Of a stretch of DNA of 64,000 nt, positions 11,242 through 24,000 are shown one piece after another. How positions within the stretch are numbered: the first letter of the stretch is position 1; each line of letters opens with the position of its first letter. The notes beneath the pieces were generated by a model, which was not told where the DNA came from, searched no databases, and was given only the letters and a program-made list of their open reading frames with translations. This stretch comes from Ricordea florida (lineage: Eukaryota; Cnidaria; Anthozoa; Corallimorpharia; Ricordeidae), in NCBI GenBank assembly GCA_949710005.1, contig OX453276.1, positions 35,005,947 through 35,069,946 of the forward strand. The letters are read 5' to 3'. Position numbers and translations under genes: made by a program.

Positions 11242-11733
11242 TGCAGACTGGGAATTTTTGCTTGGAGATTTTGAGTAAGAAAGGAGAGTTTGGTTGGAAG
11301 CTTATATTCTCGCTTTCTTTTGAGGACGTTAAAAAAAACGTTTCTTCAGAACGCCTTCTTTTTGTATTTCCATCTCATTATTAATGCGGAACATAGCGAA
11401 GATTCGCAGGAGACTTAGTCCCCTCGCAGCCCGGCGTTGTCCGGCTCGTCACGTGAAAGGGAGAAGCGTATAGAGTGAGGAGCCAGGCAATGGCTGCGAA
11501 GAGACTACAGAGATAATACTTAAGATTGAAACTCAGCGATATAACGGCTTATCAAAAGAGTTGTTTCGACTTAGTTTTATGAGACCATTATAGAAGATTA
11601 AGAGACCGAACAGTACCGAACCTAACCGAACAGTTATGAACCCAACCGAACAGCCTCCGACAAATTGAATGCCATGGTTGATATCCCATGATGGGATACC
11701 AACCAGAGTGTATAAAACAATTCCTCTTACAGT

Positions 11734-12041
11734 TCACCATCCAAACAGTTTTTTTCTTGGTTTTCCAGACATAAACTGCTCCAACACAAACTGTGCCACA
11801 TCCTTACGTTTTACTTCCTCTAATGAAACTGCCAGTTGTGAAATCATCTGTGTACGACCAAGACGACATGTAGATCTCCACATACACAGCAATCTGAAAG
11901 CTTTTTCCTGGGGGCCCATATTGAGACTACCCAGCTGAAAAAGGTCTTTGTCCCCCACCCCCAGGAAAGTCCCCAGCTGTGACCACTCCTCCCCACTGAG
12001 TTTGTAGGCCACGCGTCTAAGCTCGCGGTCACTAAGGAAAT
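11734..12041 (-). CDS. Gene 2 exon 43: Death domain and stop
   Basis: The acceptor is TTCTCTAACAG before 12041; the exon enters with two codon bases and ends at TGA (11736-11734). It encodes 101 residues. The start [15 protein letters not shown], then [12 protein letters not shown], a long middle helix (KAFRLLCMW) and a final stretch [21 protein letters not shown] fit the six-helix Death-domain fold. The conserved tryptophan sits in helix 2 (EEW) and the short helix 5/6 end (A-L..V-x-R-x-D-V/L-A) is canonical. Death domains pair with like domains in receptor, RIP, DAPK, ankyrin and NF-kB adaptor proteins. Its position at the very end of a kinase protein resembles DAPK1 only in outline. Confidence 0.85.
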
Positions 12042-15000
12042 CTGTTAGAGAAAAGAACTTAATTATAACGTTACATTGCACCGAAGTTTATTATACTACA
12101 AGCTGAGATGGTTATAGTGAGTTAAGCAGCACTGTGTTGTATCTAAGTCATCATTGAAGTGCATAACAATGCAGTCCATTACGTTGCAGTGTGAGTTCGT
12201 TTCATTGTAATGCTTTTTATTATATCTTTCAGTTAGTACGCGCGCTGTGATTGGTCAATTTAGCGGGCCGTACTTCACTGTACGGCCCGCTTAATTCAAA
12301 AGCTTCATTTGAGATATAATAAATATCTTACAAACCTCGTTTTCTCGGTCCGTACTGTAAGTTATGGATCCTCGTTTTTTCCGAACGGAAAAACCTCGGT
12401 CCGTAACTTACAGTACGGACCTCGAACTCGGTTAGTAAGAGGTATGTAAACCGTTACAGTACGCTTTGTTGCAAGGAACTGAAGTTCATTATATGGATCC
12501 TCGTTTTTTCCGAACGGAAAAACATCGGTCCGTAACTTACAGTACGGACTTCGAACTCGGTTAGCAAGAGGTATGTAAACCGTTACAGTACGCTTTGTTG
12601 CAAGGAACTGAAGTTCATTATATTGCATTGCTCTGCATGGCATTGAAGTTTATGACAGTACAATGTGTTGCAATGAATTGAAATTAGTCATAGTACATTG
12701 CATTGCAAGGCATTGAACTTCTTCATAGTTCTTCATGGCATTGAGGGTTATCACAATATGTTGCAATAAACTGAAATTCATTGCACTGCACTGAAGCTCG
12801 TCTTGAATAGAAACGCATTTCTTAATAAGTACTCTTCAGGCATTTTGCTGTGTTGTACATTAAAAACGAAATATCATGATCAAATTCATCACACTGAGTG
12901 AAAATCACGAGACAACAAATAACCTAATATGGCAGGTGCGCCGATTGACTTACCCCTTATACACCAATTAATAATAAAACTAGATCACTAAGCAAAAGCA
13001 AAGCTTGTAAAGAAGATTACAGGAGACTCAAATAACTGACCAATAGCATTGGCGTCACTGCTCGCCCCTGGCGTTGGTGGAGGGCCCTCCCCAGAATCAT
13101 CTGAGTTGGAGTCGAGGTTAATCGTGCTACCATGAAAACTAGAATTTCTGGCTGATAGCAACTGCTGCTGAAGTTTACGGCGCTCTATCTCCGCTTGTGT
13201 AAGTTTCTTGTCCATCACCATTTTCATTTGGCGAATCTGTGATAGTTAAATAACTCTCAAAGTAAACAGTTGATCGGAAAATGGATATGAATTGCATACT
13301 TATTAATGAGAATAAACTTGATTGTAAAACATACGATATTCTGCAGTTCCGCCTCTTTATTAAACCACATTTGTTTGTCTTTATTGTGTTTCTCCAAGAG
13401 TTCAGCTTGTAGCTCCATACATTCTTTCCTGTAATGAAATACAACAAGCAAAAATGAGTTACAAATTACAAGACAAAATGTTAGCGTTAAAAATCTAATG
13501 CTTTATAGCTTTAGAAACTTTAGTTCTCCACAAGAGGACTCAAAAGGCCCAGATATGGTTCGGCGTTTAGTGTTAAGGGCCACGTATTTCTACTGTTAGT
13601 CCAAAATTTGTAATGTGGACTGTTGTATATATTATGGTTCAATTTTTCCTTGGTTTAAATTTTATTTGCCTTTGCTTTTTTTGGTGTGGAATTCTATGGT
13701 AATGAGTTTGAAACAAAGGAAAATAAAATCTAAATCAAGGATAAAATTGAACTACAACAGATATCAACAAACGAAAGTGCGAGATAAGTAATGCGACTGT
13801 TGAAAAGAAACAACATGAGCTTTAATAGAAGTGAGAAGTTCAAATTAACAGACACTGAGAGCAAGTTGGGAGATAGTGAGGTCTATTAGTAGTCAATGAA
13901 ATGTTAAAGGCAAGTCAAGCTGACCAATGAAATGTTAAAGGCAAGTCAAGCTGACCAATGAAATGTTAAAGGCAAGTCAAGCTGACCAATGAAATGTTAA
14001 AGGCAAGTCAAGCTGATCAATGAAATTTAAAGGCAAGTCAAGCTGACCAATGAAAGTCAATGAAATAATTAAAAAAAATTATTTTGTTGCTTAATTGAAA
14101 TGCAGGAGCGAAGAACTGTTATTAGCCCAGATCTGGCCAATAATTAAAAGAAACTTTTAACTTTTATTGAAAATAGAAAGAGCAAACTCTCAGATTTATT
14201 ATTAGCCATCATAAATAAAATCATCTGTCAAAGATTGTCACGAACACGGGGAGTCTAAAATCGCCGAATGCTTACGACGATCTGCCCCAACCAATCGACT
14301 TGTTTTCTAGACATTGCTCGTACCTGAGTCGTTTTGCCCACTTCGTCTCCATCTCATCAAGCTCTCTCTTTCGTATTGAATTGTTGGAATTCTTTAAGTG
14401 CTCAAGCTCGGCCTTTTGTTAAGATGATGAAATGTAAATAAAATAAACGAAAGTTTAAAGGAAGCTAAGGAATATCTTACGAGTTTAATTTGCGGGAAAC
14501 TGAACAGTGTATTGTCCTATTTTCGACCTTGATCCCCGGGGGAGAACCTTCGTCGCACCTTCTGGAGGTCGAAATTTAGATTGTTACCTCTTGGTGTCTA
14601 AATAACCACTGATTATTATCGTGGTACACTTTGGGTTAAAAATATGACAGGGACTACTTGCCAGTTGATTGGAAAAGGGATCTATGACAATGCTTCAGAA
14701 ACGTTTACAGTACAAGGTATTGATAGTGTCGTCTCTATCGGTCAAAGCGTCACTTTTTGTGTTGTTTCTGAAATGGTACCTCTTGGGGGCAAAAATTTCG
14801 TTGAGCCACGCCCACGATTTTAAAACCTTTTGGGATGCTTTTCAAGCGTTGCGCTTCCCCCACCCCCGTCCTCCTCCCGGCTGGTGATCAGATGACAGCT
14901 TTTTTATGGATTTGCTACCCCCCCCCCCCTTCCTTATGAGAAGTCAAAATCGCAAGAAAGTAGAACCCTGCAACTCTGCTTAACGCCGACTAAACAGAAG

Positions 15001-18000
15001 CAAAGCATTATCCAAGTGACAAAGCCAATCTTTATTCATCAAAATCAAAGATATCAGTAAGAACTTTTTGTTCTAAGATCGTCTTGATAAACAGTTTTAA
15101 TGCTTGTCTTTACTCACCTCTAACTCGTTCACTTTATGCCTGGCGGCTCTAAGTTCCTCATCACATGTCACTAAGCTTTTGTCGGTGTCATTGAACTCGA
15201 TTCTTTTCCCGCTGTCAGTCCTATTTACTAAATACAGCTTCCTTTCTGTTAGCTCTTTAATTCTTTTCTCCAAAAGTTCTAATTTCTTATCCTTAGCCGA
15301 ATTTTGCATCAAAAGATCCTCTTTCTCGTTTCTTAAGCAATGATTCTCCGATTCCAGATTAGTAATCTCGCGCTGCAGTGCAGCAACGATTGGTTCACTT
15401 GAAAGATCTTTGATTGTCTTGTTTTCACTCTCAATACGCAGTAGCTTCCCCTTCTCTAGCTCTGTCCAGTGTCTTTCATCTGTAATTTTACCATTAGTCG
15501 CAGGCTGATTTCTGCTTAGAAGCAGTTCAATCTCCTACGAGACAAACCAGAGGGAAGCTGTTTCCTACACATCTCTAATCAAGTGATAGATACACCAGAT
15601 AAATGAGTTAAACTGTGCATATAACATTGTGCAGTATCAAATAAAACGTTACTAAGATCAAATCATGTGCTTCTTAAGCAAACTTATTGTTTACTCTTTT
15701 AACCATTCTTGTATAAGTAACACCAATAGCTTTCTCTTTGTAGTTTAGTCCGTCATGAACAGGACACCTCTCTATGCTGTGCAAACTAAGAGTTTATCAA
15801 GTTCGCGCCCATAGAATATCAGAGGATCATTGTACGGCGCATTCAAACTATCAACTTGTTTATTTGCAAAATGAAAATTTGACTCCTGTCTTTAAACTAT
15901 GAGATAATCATGGATTGTGCTAATTTTTTACCGAGACCGTGAAGCTTTACTTTCAAGTGGTTTTCCTTTTTTTGGAATTTCGAATTTTCTTAATCGAAAG
16001 TCACGGACCCAGAGGACTTGTAGGGCCTGGAAATAAGTACGTTCTGTGATTTACACTCATAATTACTATTAATCATACCAGTTAACTGACCTACATGATT
16101 GTGCTATATTGTGCTTTGACATCTCTCTGGTTCTATCACTTGAACCCAATATCCGCACCACTACATTGAACATACCATGACCACTTGGTACTAACTTAGT
16201 GATAAAAATTCCAAAAAAGATGTGGGCAAAACACTTTCACTTTGAATCTTCTAAAGCATTTACTCAGTTTAACGATGCCTGTATTTAATGGCAGGTGCAT
16301 TTTATTTTTCATTCATTTAATTCCAGGTGATGACTCAGTTTTATTCCTTCCCCCTAAATTACATTGCATCAAATGCGTGTTTATGTTTTGTACGTGCAAG
16401 TGAGGTATTCTCACCATTATGCAGCAGACCTCAACACGTGACATACATTCAAACACGCGCACAACACGTGGCCATCTTTATTTTCTACTGCGCATGTACA
16501 TTTGTGCAACTTATTGCTTGTGCATGTATGTGCTTTACTTGTGTTTACAGAGCTTTTTATGAGCATGTCTATTTTCAGTTAGTGAAGAACCAGGCTCCTT
16601 TCTCTCGTCCACACGGGTGCTTTTAAATCTTACTCTGCTGGTGCCGTGAGGTGTGATTGGTCAATCCTTCGTGATGTACGAAAGTGCCAAACTCCTATCC
16701 TACCCTCTATCCACGTGAAAACACTATGCGTTTCCCACAATGCATACAAACCTGCTCCAGCTCGAATATTTTCCGGTTTCTCCTTACCAACTCCCGCGCG
16801 ATCACCAACTGCTCATGCTGCGAGTCATGTAATCTCGACGGTGTTAAAAGCTCGTGTTGCTGATGGTTGGGATCCAGACTTTCCTGGGTCACTCCTCTCT
16901 CACGTTCAATGATTGAAATTCTCTCCATTGTCTGAAGACTCTGAAACTTCATTTCCGTATGAAAATTCGTTCTCAATGTTTCATCTACCGGCGAGAATAA
17001 TCCTTTCTGGCTCTTCAAACTGCCTCCATCACGACCAGCGGTTGGTCCCAATCTATCCATGCACTCGAGTTGGAACACTAACTCCTCTTTTTCGTTCATC
17101 ATCATTTTCATCTTTACTTCATCTTCGTCAATTCTTTGATACAAAACTTCTAATTCTTTGTAAAGAGCTTCTTTTGGTGAATGTTCCTTCGTCTCTGTTT
17201 TATCATCGTCTTGTTCAGCCATAGACTGGTTAATAAGAAAAGTAATAGCAGGTTAATCTTTGACGAACATAAGATAGTTTTGTATCGATTTGATTGGTTA
17301 AGGAACCTCGCACTACTTTCTCCACAAATCAAGAATAAAAGTGAGGCCAGCTCGGTCACGTGCGTTTTCGTGCCCTTGGCGCGGACGAGTTGTATTCCCT
17401 CTGTTCCCTGATTGGTTAATTGGACTATCTGCTCTGTTATGATTGGCCAGAATTATTTCTTTGGTTTTAGATGAACACCATAGAATTGAAAACCGACCTA
17501 CATAAATAATATTTAGTTTAGTGACAAGAATATCTCGCTTCCTACCAGCTTAACTTCTTTGTTTGCAGATATCGTCTTAGTAGCCTGATTGCCTTCTTTC
17601 AAGTGGGATCGCTCCTGCTGGATTGCACTATTTTCTGCCTTTAGTCTTTCGCAGTCCCGTATTAGGTTGGTTATATTCTCCTTAATACATGACCAAGCTT
17701 TGGTTTTACCAGCAGATATGTCAGCTGCGTTGACGCGGAAACTCCGTGAAATTTGCCCTTCTTCGAGGGGATTAAGAACGTTGGACACCAATCTGTGTCG
17801 TGTCGTTTCAAGTTCGTAAATCAAAGAATCATTTTCTTTTTTTCTAAGCTCGATCTCCTCGACTTTACTGTGCTTGTCTCTGGTTTCAAAATCGAGTTTT
17901 TCTCTGAGTTGTTCAATTTCTTTTTCCAGTGCGTTTACCTGCTCCTTTAGGGGACGTAAATTGTTTAATTGCATTTCAAGCGAAGATATTACTCCGTCTT

Positions 18001-21000
18001 CCTTCCTCAACTCTTCACCAAGCTCTTTCAGCTGATCTTCAAGCTTCTTTTTCTTTTTCTCAAAATTTTCATTTCTGCTTTTCTCATCAGCGAGCTGAAC
18101 TTCCAGCTCTTTTTTGTGAGCTTTGTCTTTCGCCCTTTTTTTCTCCAGATATAGCACCTTCTTGGCCAGCTCTCCACGTACATGCTCATGATCGCCAATT
18201 TCTTCGAGGGCTTGTTTCTTATCAAACTCGTTTTGCAGGTTCTTAATCTCGTTCTGCAGGTTTGCGTTTTCCTTGTTCAATGCATCTAAGCGGGCTCTGG
18301 CCTCGACGAGCTTGCTAATTTCAACTTCGATATCCTCTTCAAGTTCTCTGTTGATTTTTCTAATGCGACTGTATTTTTCCTCAAGATCGATATAACTTTT
18401 GTGCATCTCCTCATTCTCTTTAGTAATATCAAGAATTTCCTTTTGTGCTGAATCAAGTCGTTGTGTTTGAGTTTCGAAATCAAGAGTCACATTATTTAGA
18501 TCATTTTGTAACTTTTCTTTTTCTGCAGAAATTATCTTCAGTTCTTTTTCCAGTTCCATATTTCTGTTCTCTTGGAAATTCTTCTCTTGCATTAAGGATT
18601 CTAAATCTGTAGATTTCGCTTGCACACATCTCTCTAGTGTACATAATTCTTCCTTTAGTACAACCAATTCTTTCTTCAACACGTTGTACGCTTGTATTAA
18701 TTCGTTCTTTTCCTCTGTCAGATCTTCAACTTCTTTTTGAAGAAATTCCACTTCGTTTTTCGATGACTTCACTTCAGCAGCCATTGCTTTATATTTGTCT
18801 TCCGTGTCTTTTCGTCCAAGCCCTTTACTCAGTTGAAACCTGCGAGTCTCTCGATTGTTTTTCTCATCTTGAAATCTCTGTATTTCTTTGGTGAGCACCT
18901 CGACTTTTTTCTTAAGACTTGAGTTCTCCTTTTTCAGTCTCATAGTCTCTAGGACCTGGGTTTCGAGGTTAGTTTGTAGCTCGTTGCTTTTTTTCATTAA
19001 CCTCTGGTTTTCTTCTGTTGATGACAATAAAAGTTCGTTTTGTGCAACCTTTGTGTTTCGTATTTCTTCCAGATTGTTAGTTAAAACTTCGTTCTTTTCT
19101 TGTAGTCTCCGTAATTCTTTCAGTCCGTATTCTTTTTCGCACTGAAGAGAATTTAATTCTTCTTTCAACCTTTCCATTTCTCGGTGCTGAATTAAAAGTG
19201 ATTCGTTGTCTCGCTTTAACTTCAAGATCTCTTTTAACGCAACATCGTTTTCACTATTACAGGCATCTGACTCCTCTTTGAATTCTTCCAATTTTTCAAC
19301 TTTGCTTTGTAGATAGCCATTTTCTTCTTTCATTACCTGTAAATCTTGCACTGCTTCTTCCTTTTCGCCTTCCAAAACGTTCAAAACTTCTTTCAGCGAA
19401 CGTAATTCATTTTGATCGTTTAGAAGCAGTTCTCTTTCTTGTTTCAACCTTTCTATCTCTTTTACTGCATTTTCGTTTTCGTATTTAAGAACATTGAGGT
19501 CTTCGTTCTCGTTTTTGAGTTCATCGTGTTCCTTCAAAACTGAATCGCATTTCTGCTCCATCATCTCAACTTCTTTTAAGGCATTTTCTCTTTCTAGCTT
19601 AGCAACCCTCAAATCTTCTCTTGCCTTTTCGAGTTCATTAATTTCTTCACGGTCTTTGAGGAGAATCTTGTTTTCTCTCTTCAAATTTTCTAACTCTTTC
19701 AACAAATTCCCTTTCTCTTGCAGGCGGTCGTTTAGTTCTTCCTTAATTTTTGTTAACTCCTTCACACCATGAACAAGCTCTCTACTCTCTTTTCTTAGCC
19801 TTTCTGTTTCCTTTATTTGATTACCTCTCTCATCTTTAAGGATTTTATTCTCTTGAACATATGTCTCTATAGTTCTTTTATCCGCTGAGGCAACCAAATC
19901 TTTTTGATTCAATTCCTTCTGTACGTCTTCCAACTTTTTCTGTAGCAAAGATCGCTCCCCTGCCAGATATTCACCCCGATGCCTTTCCTGGTCAATTTGC
20001 TTCTGAAGCTCTTTGCAGTCACTCGCTAGTTTAACGTAGTCATTCTGTACAGCGGTAAATTCCTTCTTTCCTTCTTCCTTTTCGCGCACAAGAGAACGAA
20101 GGTTGTTTCTCATTGCCTCAATTTCATTCTTCATTTCAACCATTTCATGAAGGCGCGTTTGAAGCGACTCTTCCAGGCCTTGTGATTGTTTTGCTTTCTG
20201 TTCTCCTTCGTGTTTTTCTTGCTCAAGTTGTTTGTTTTCTTTCAAAAGGTTTTTGCACTTTTCCGCGAGATTCACGTACATCGTATTACCAGAATCGCGT
20301 TCCTCCTTCAGCAACTGAACTTCCTTTCGTACAGAATCAAGTTGTTTCGCGAGGGCGTGGCATTCTTCCTCCTGCGCCCTTAGTCGAGACCTTAACTTCT
20401 CGCGTAACCGCACTTCACTCTGTGAGCATTCAATGTCATCGAGTTCCTTCGTTAGTCGCTCACACTCAGCCTCGAGTTCCTTATACATCGTAATTCCTCT
20501 CTTTTTCTCTATTTTTAAATTTTCCAGCTCGTCCTCAAGGCTTTTTGTTTTCTGTACTTCCCAATTCAACTTAGACTCCAGCCCCTGCGCTAACATCTTC
20601 AGGTCCTCAAAATTCTGTTTTAGTGAGCCGTCATTCACGTTTCCACTCAGCTCAAGCATGCGCGACATCTGCGAATCTGCAGATTCAGTAACATCTTCAC
20701 GGCTCCTCATTTTAAGCGACGTTTCTTGACACGATGTTTTTATTTCTTGTCTACTTTCTTTTGCTTCTGATTCCCTTTCTTCCATTTCAAACGAGAAAGA
20801 AGATTCATTTTCCAATTGACCAGCGCTTTTCACGACAACTTTGTCCTCCAAAACAGAGGAATTGGCCTGCGAATAAAAGCCACAAACTAACAAAACAATG
20901 CAATTACGACAATTTCTTAGACCGTTTGAACGTCGAGTTGTCAAGTGAAGTACGCTAGGAGCAACTTGGTTAAATGTTGCATATCGTTGACAACAGAAAA

Positions 21001-24000
21001 TTTACCCTTGAATATGTGTTAATAAACCAACGCCAATAGGGCTACAACACCGCTTTCAAAGGCATCTCATCAAAAACGTTTCTGGACTTCGTTAAAGAGC
21101 AATACTCGATTGAAATTTTTAAAAGGTTTGCGTGACGATGAAAATTCAATTCTGATTGTCATGTCATCCCAGTTTGTCATGGCTGTCATGTTGGACAAGC
21201 ATCTTTCACCTTTTGAACCGTTCATACTACTTATATGTCGGTGTGAGTCTGATTTGATTTCAGATGGCATCTTTATTGTTCAGCAGTTCAAGCACAGTTC
21301 TATTAAAACCATCCCGTTTGATGTTAAAAAATGTCGGTTTGCAACTGATCTAAAACAGTTCAAAAACGAACTATGTAAAACGTGTAAAAAAGCTAAAAGA
21401 AAACTAAATTTTTTGATCCCTTTGAAACAAACATTTTCCCAAATTATAACCAGTGATCGCTCGAATAACAACTCGTTCTACTTGGGTCATTTCTGGGATG
21501 CAGTGTGGGAGGGGTGCATCAGACACCTAAAAACATCATCAATATTCAGGGTGGGGTGGGTCGGAATCCAAGACCATCATCAGTATTCTCACCTGGTGTT
21601 CAGATTTCACCTTTTCCTCCAGTTCCTTGTTCGCCATAGCAAGCTTCTCTTTCAGCGAACAAACTTCAGTCTTCAGAGTCTGTACAGCAGACTCGTCGCT
21701 TTCTCCTGCCCCGTTAACGTCAGTTTCTGACCTCCTTTTGCTCTCAGTTCGCCGTAGCTCTGCTATCGTTTCGTTAGCCTTGTCTAACTTGGATTTATAA
21801 TCTTCGCTTTGCTTGTTTCTTTCCTCATTCAGACGTTTGTTGTCCATTTCAAGCTGCTGAATCTTGTTGTTTAATTTCTCAATCTCAGCTTCCTTCTCAT
21901 CCACAAACTTTTTCAACTGATCCTTAGTTTGTTGATGTGACGAAAGCTTTTCCTGTAGTACAGTGATTTCTTCTTGAAAACTGACTAAAAAAACGAATAA
22001 AATAATAAAGTGAGAGAAAATCAAAAGTAGGAATGACGGGTATGAATACATTGCGAAAACTACTTAGCATAAAGAAAACCTCCTTTCTCACAAAAGTCGA
22101 CATTAAAACGGTTAAAATTCACTGTAAACTAAATTCGCTGTAAATAATTTTGTGAAACTGAAAATGGCGATCAATTTTAAACGCAAAACGGTTTAAATGC
22201 CATGCTCGTCACCATCTTAAGTTTCATGGGTTGTAAACGTTTCTAACATTTCTCACGGCAAAAGAACTTGAGCATTCTAAACGTTTCATGCAATAGACAA
22301 ACACAAGATACAGTGTTTCATCAAAGATAAAAACCGAGGCAAGAGCTGAAAGTACGACGCGCAGCAAAGTATTTTCAGCGAAATTCGAAGTGTTTGGTAT
22401 GTGATCAAACACATGTATGGAGTGCTTAATATAACGTCTAGAACGAAATCGTTTTGAAGGAGAAATTATCGATGCAAAAACCTGGTGTGTTTCATCAGAC
22501 ATCCAAACACGTCCACAGTGCCTGATTTCCTTAGTTCTTCCATTATGCATTCTGGATAAATTTGCGAAGTCATAAACTCAACATGGCGGCGAACGCACTT
22601 GTTATATTCTCCAACCTGCCATATCAAGAAGTGTTTCGTACTCCGGGTGGGAAAATGATTCTCAGATGTCAAGAAGCTAAACGTTAACTATACCCCTAAA
22701 ATTCAGATAAATGTAATTCGAGATACCTATATTCGTATTATCATTTTCTTGAGATCTCGCCGTTTCCAGATCTGCATACGCTTTACTCAACTTCGAAGTC
22801 AAATCTTCACAAGTTCTCTGTGCTTCTTCTTTCTGTTTCTTTATTGTTGCCAAGGTTTCCCTCTCTTCTTTGTCCTTCTCATCTTTACCGTTATTCATGG
22901 TCTCTTTCAAACGTTCCAGTTCTAGGAGCTTGGCTTTCATCTCCTCGTTCTCAGTTTTAACTGCTTCAAGTTTTGCCTCGAGGTTTACTTTTTCATGCGT
23001 CAATGATTTTTTCTGTTCATCCATAGCACTCAATTGCTTCGTTAGCTTTTCAACCAAAGAGTCTTTCTCCTTGTGTAGAGAAGTGTACTTGCTTTCAAAG
23101 CTGTCTTTTTCCTCCTTAAGTTTCAAAATCTCATTTTCGAACTCAGCCCTGACCAAGGCGTTCTTTTCGTTCTTGTCCAATAATAATTCCATTTCTTTCT
23201 CAACGTCTTCAATTTTGCCCACCAAAAGCTGCTTTGTCTCTCGCAATTCCTTTCGTTCTCGTTCTAATGAGTAAACTCTCTCCTCTAAGACGTCATAACT
23301 TTCCACTTTCTCCTTCAATGAGTCATATTTCTGAGTCAATGTATTGAGAGATTTTGTTCTTTCAGCGAGCAGGTCCTCCAGACCTCTTTTCTCTCCCTCG
23401 CTTTCTGCCACCCTTTTCAAAACCTCGCTATTAGTTGTAGCCTTTTTCTTCAGGTCCACAATCTCCTTTTCCAACTTGGAAATGCTTTCTTCTAATTTTT
23501 TTCGTGACATTCCGCTATCGCGTAGTTCATCTTCCAAAGTCTCTGCTCTTTCCACTTCCTCTCGTAGCTGTTCTTCAAGTTCTTCCCTCGCCTTTTTCTC
23601 CATTTGAAATTTAGTGAGAAGAACCCTCAGATTGGCCTCAAGTTTATGCGAGTCTAGTGTTGTTTCATGTTCTTCAATTTGTTCACTTTCTGTTGATCAA
23701 AAAAATGTAACAAGAAGTTCATACACGAAGAGAGATAAGCCGTGCTGGAGAAAAAAATCCCAATTTTTGAGCAACAAAGTAATTTTCCACAATCGGAGAT
23801 AACAAGAAACAGAGCTGTGGATCAACTATGTACTCCAATTTCGTCCTGGAGAAAACAATTCACTAAATCTGCGTCTAAGAGAGGATTTGACTACATTTGG
23901 TTCACAATAACGCTTACGTGCTCTTCAAAATTCTCATTTCATTATAGTTTTTAACTTTTATTTTTTTCCAGTTACAAACCTATACTAGAGTTTGTTGTAA

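Larger units (their letters stand above)
8457..11733. other. Spacer between convergent genes
   Basis: No gene with recognisable protein similarity was found. It holds gene 1's 3' untranslated region, palindromes at 9198-9343 and 9462-9576, an inverted-repeat element at 9813-10466, a possible isolated first exon at 8958-8980 and the 3' untranslated region of gene 2. Confidence 0.6.

Noticed and set aside
12362-12643. 93-codon frame with an internal repeat
   Set aside because: Arises from a 129-bp tandem duplication inside a MITE that happens to be a multiple of three; no domain and no splice context.
20867-20944. N-terminal start MTTRRSNGL of the large coiled-coil frame as a gene start
   Set aside because: A strong acceptor at 20867 and phase agreement with exon 36 show that this part is intron.
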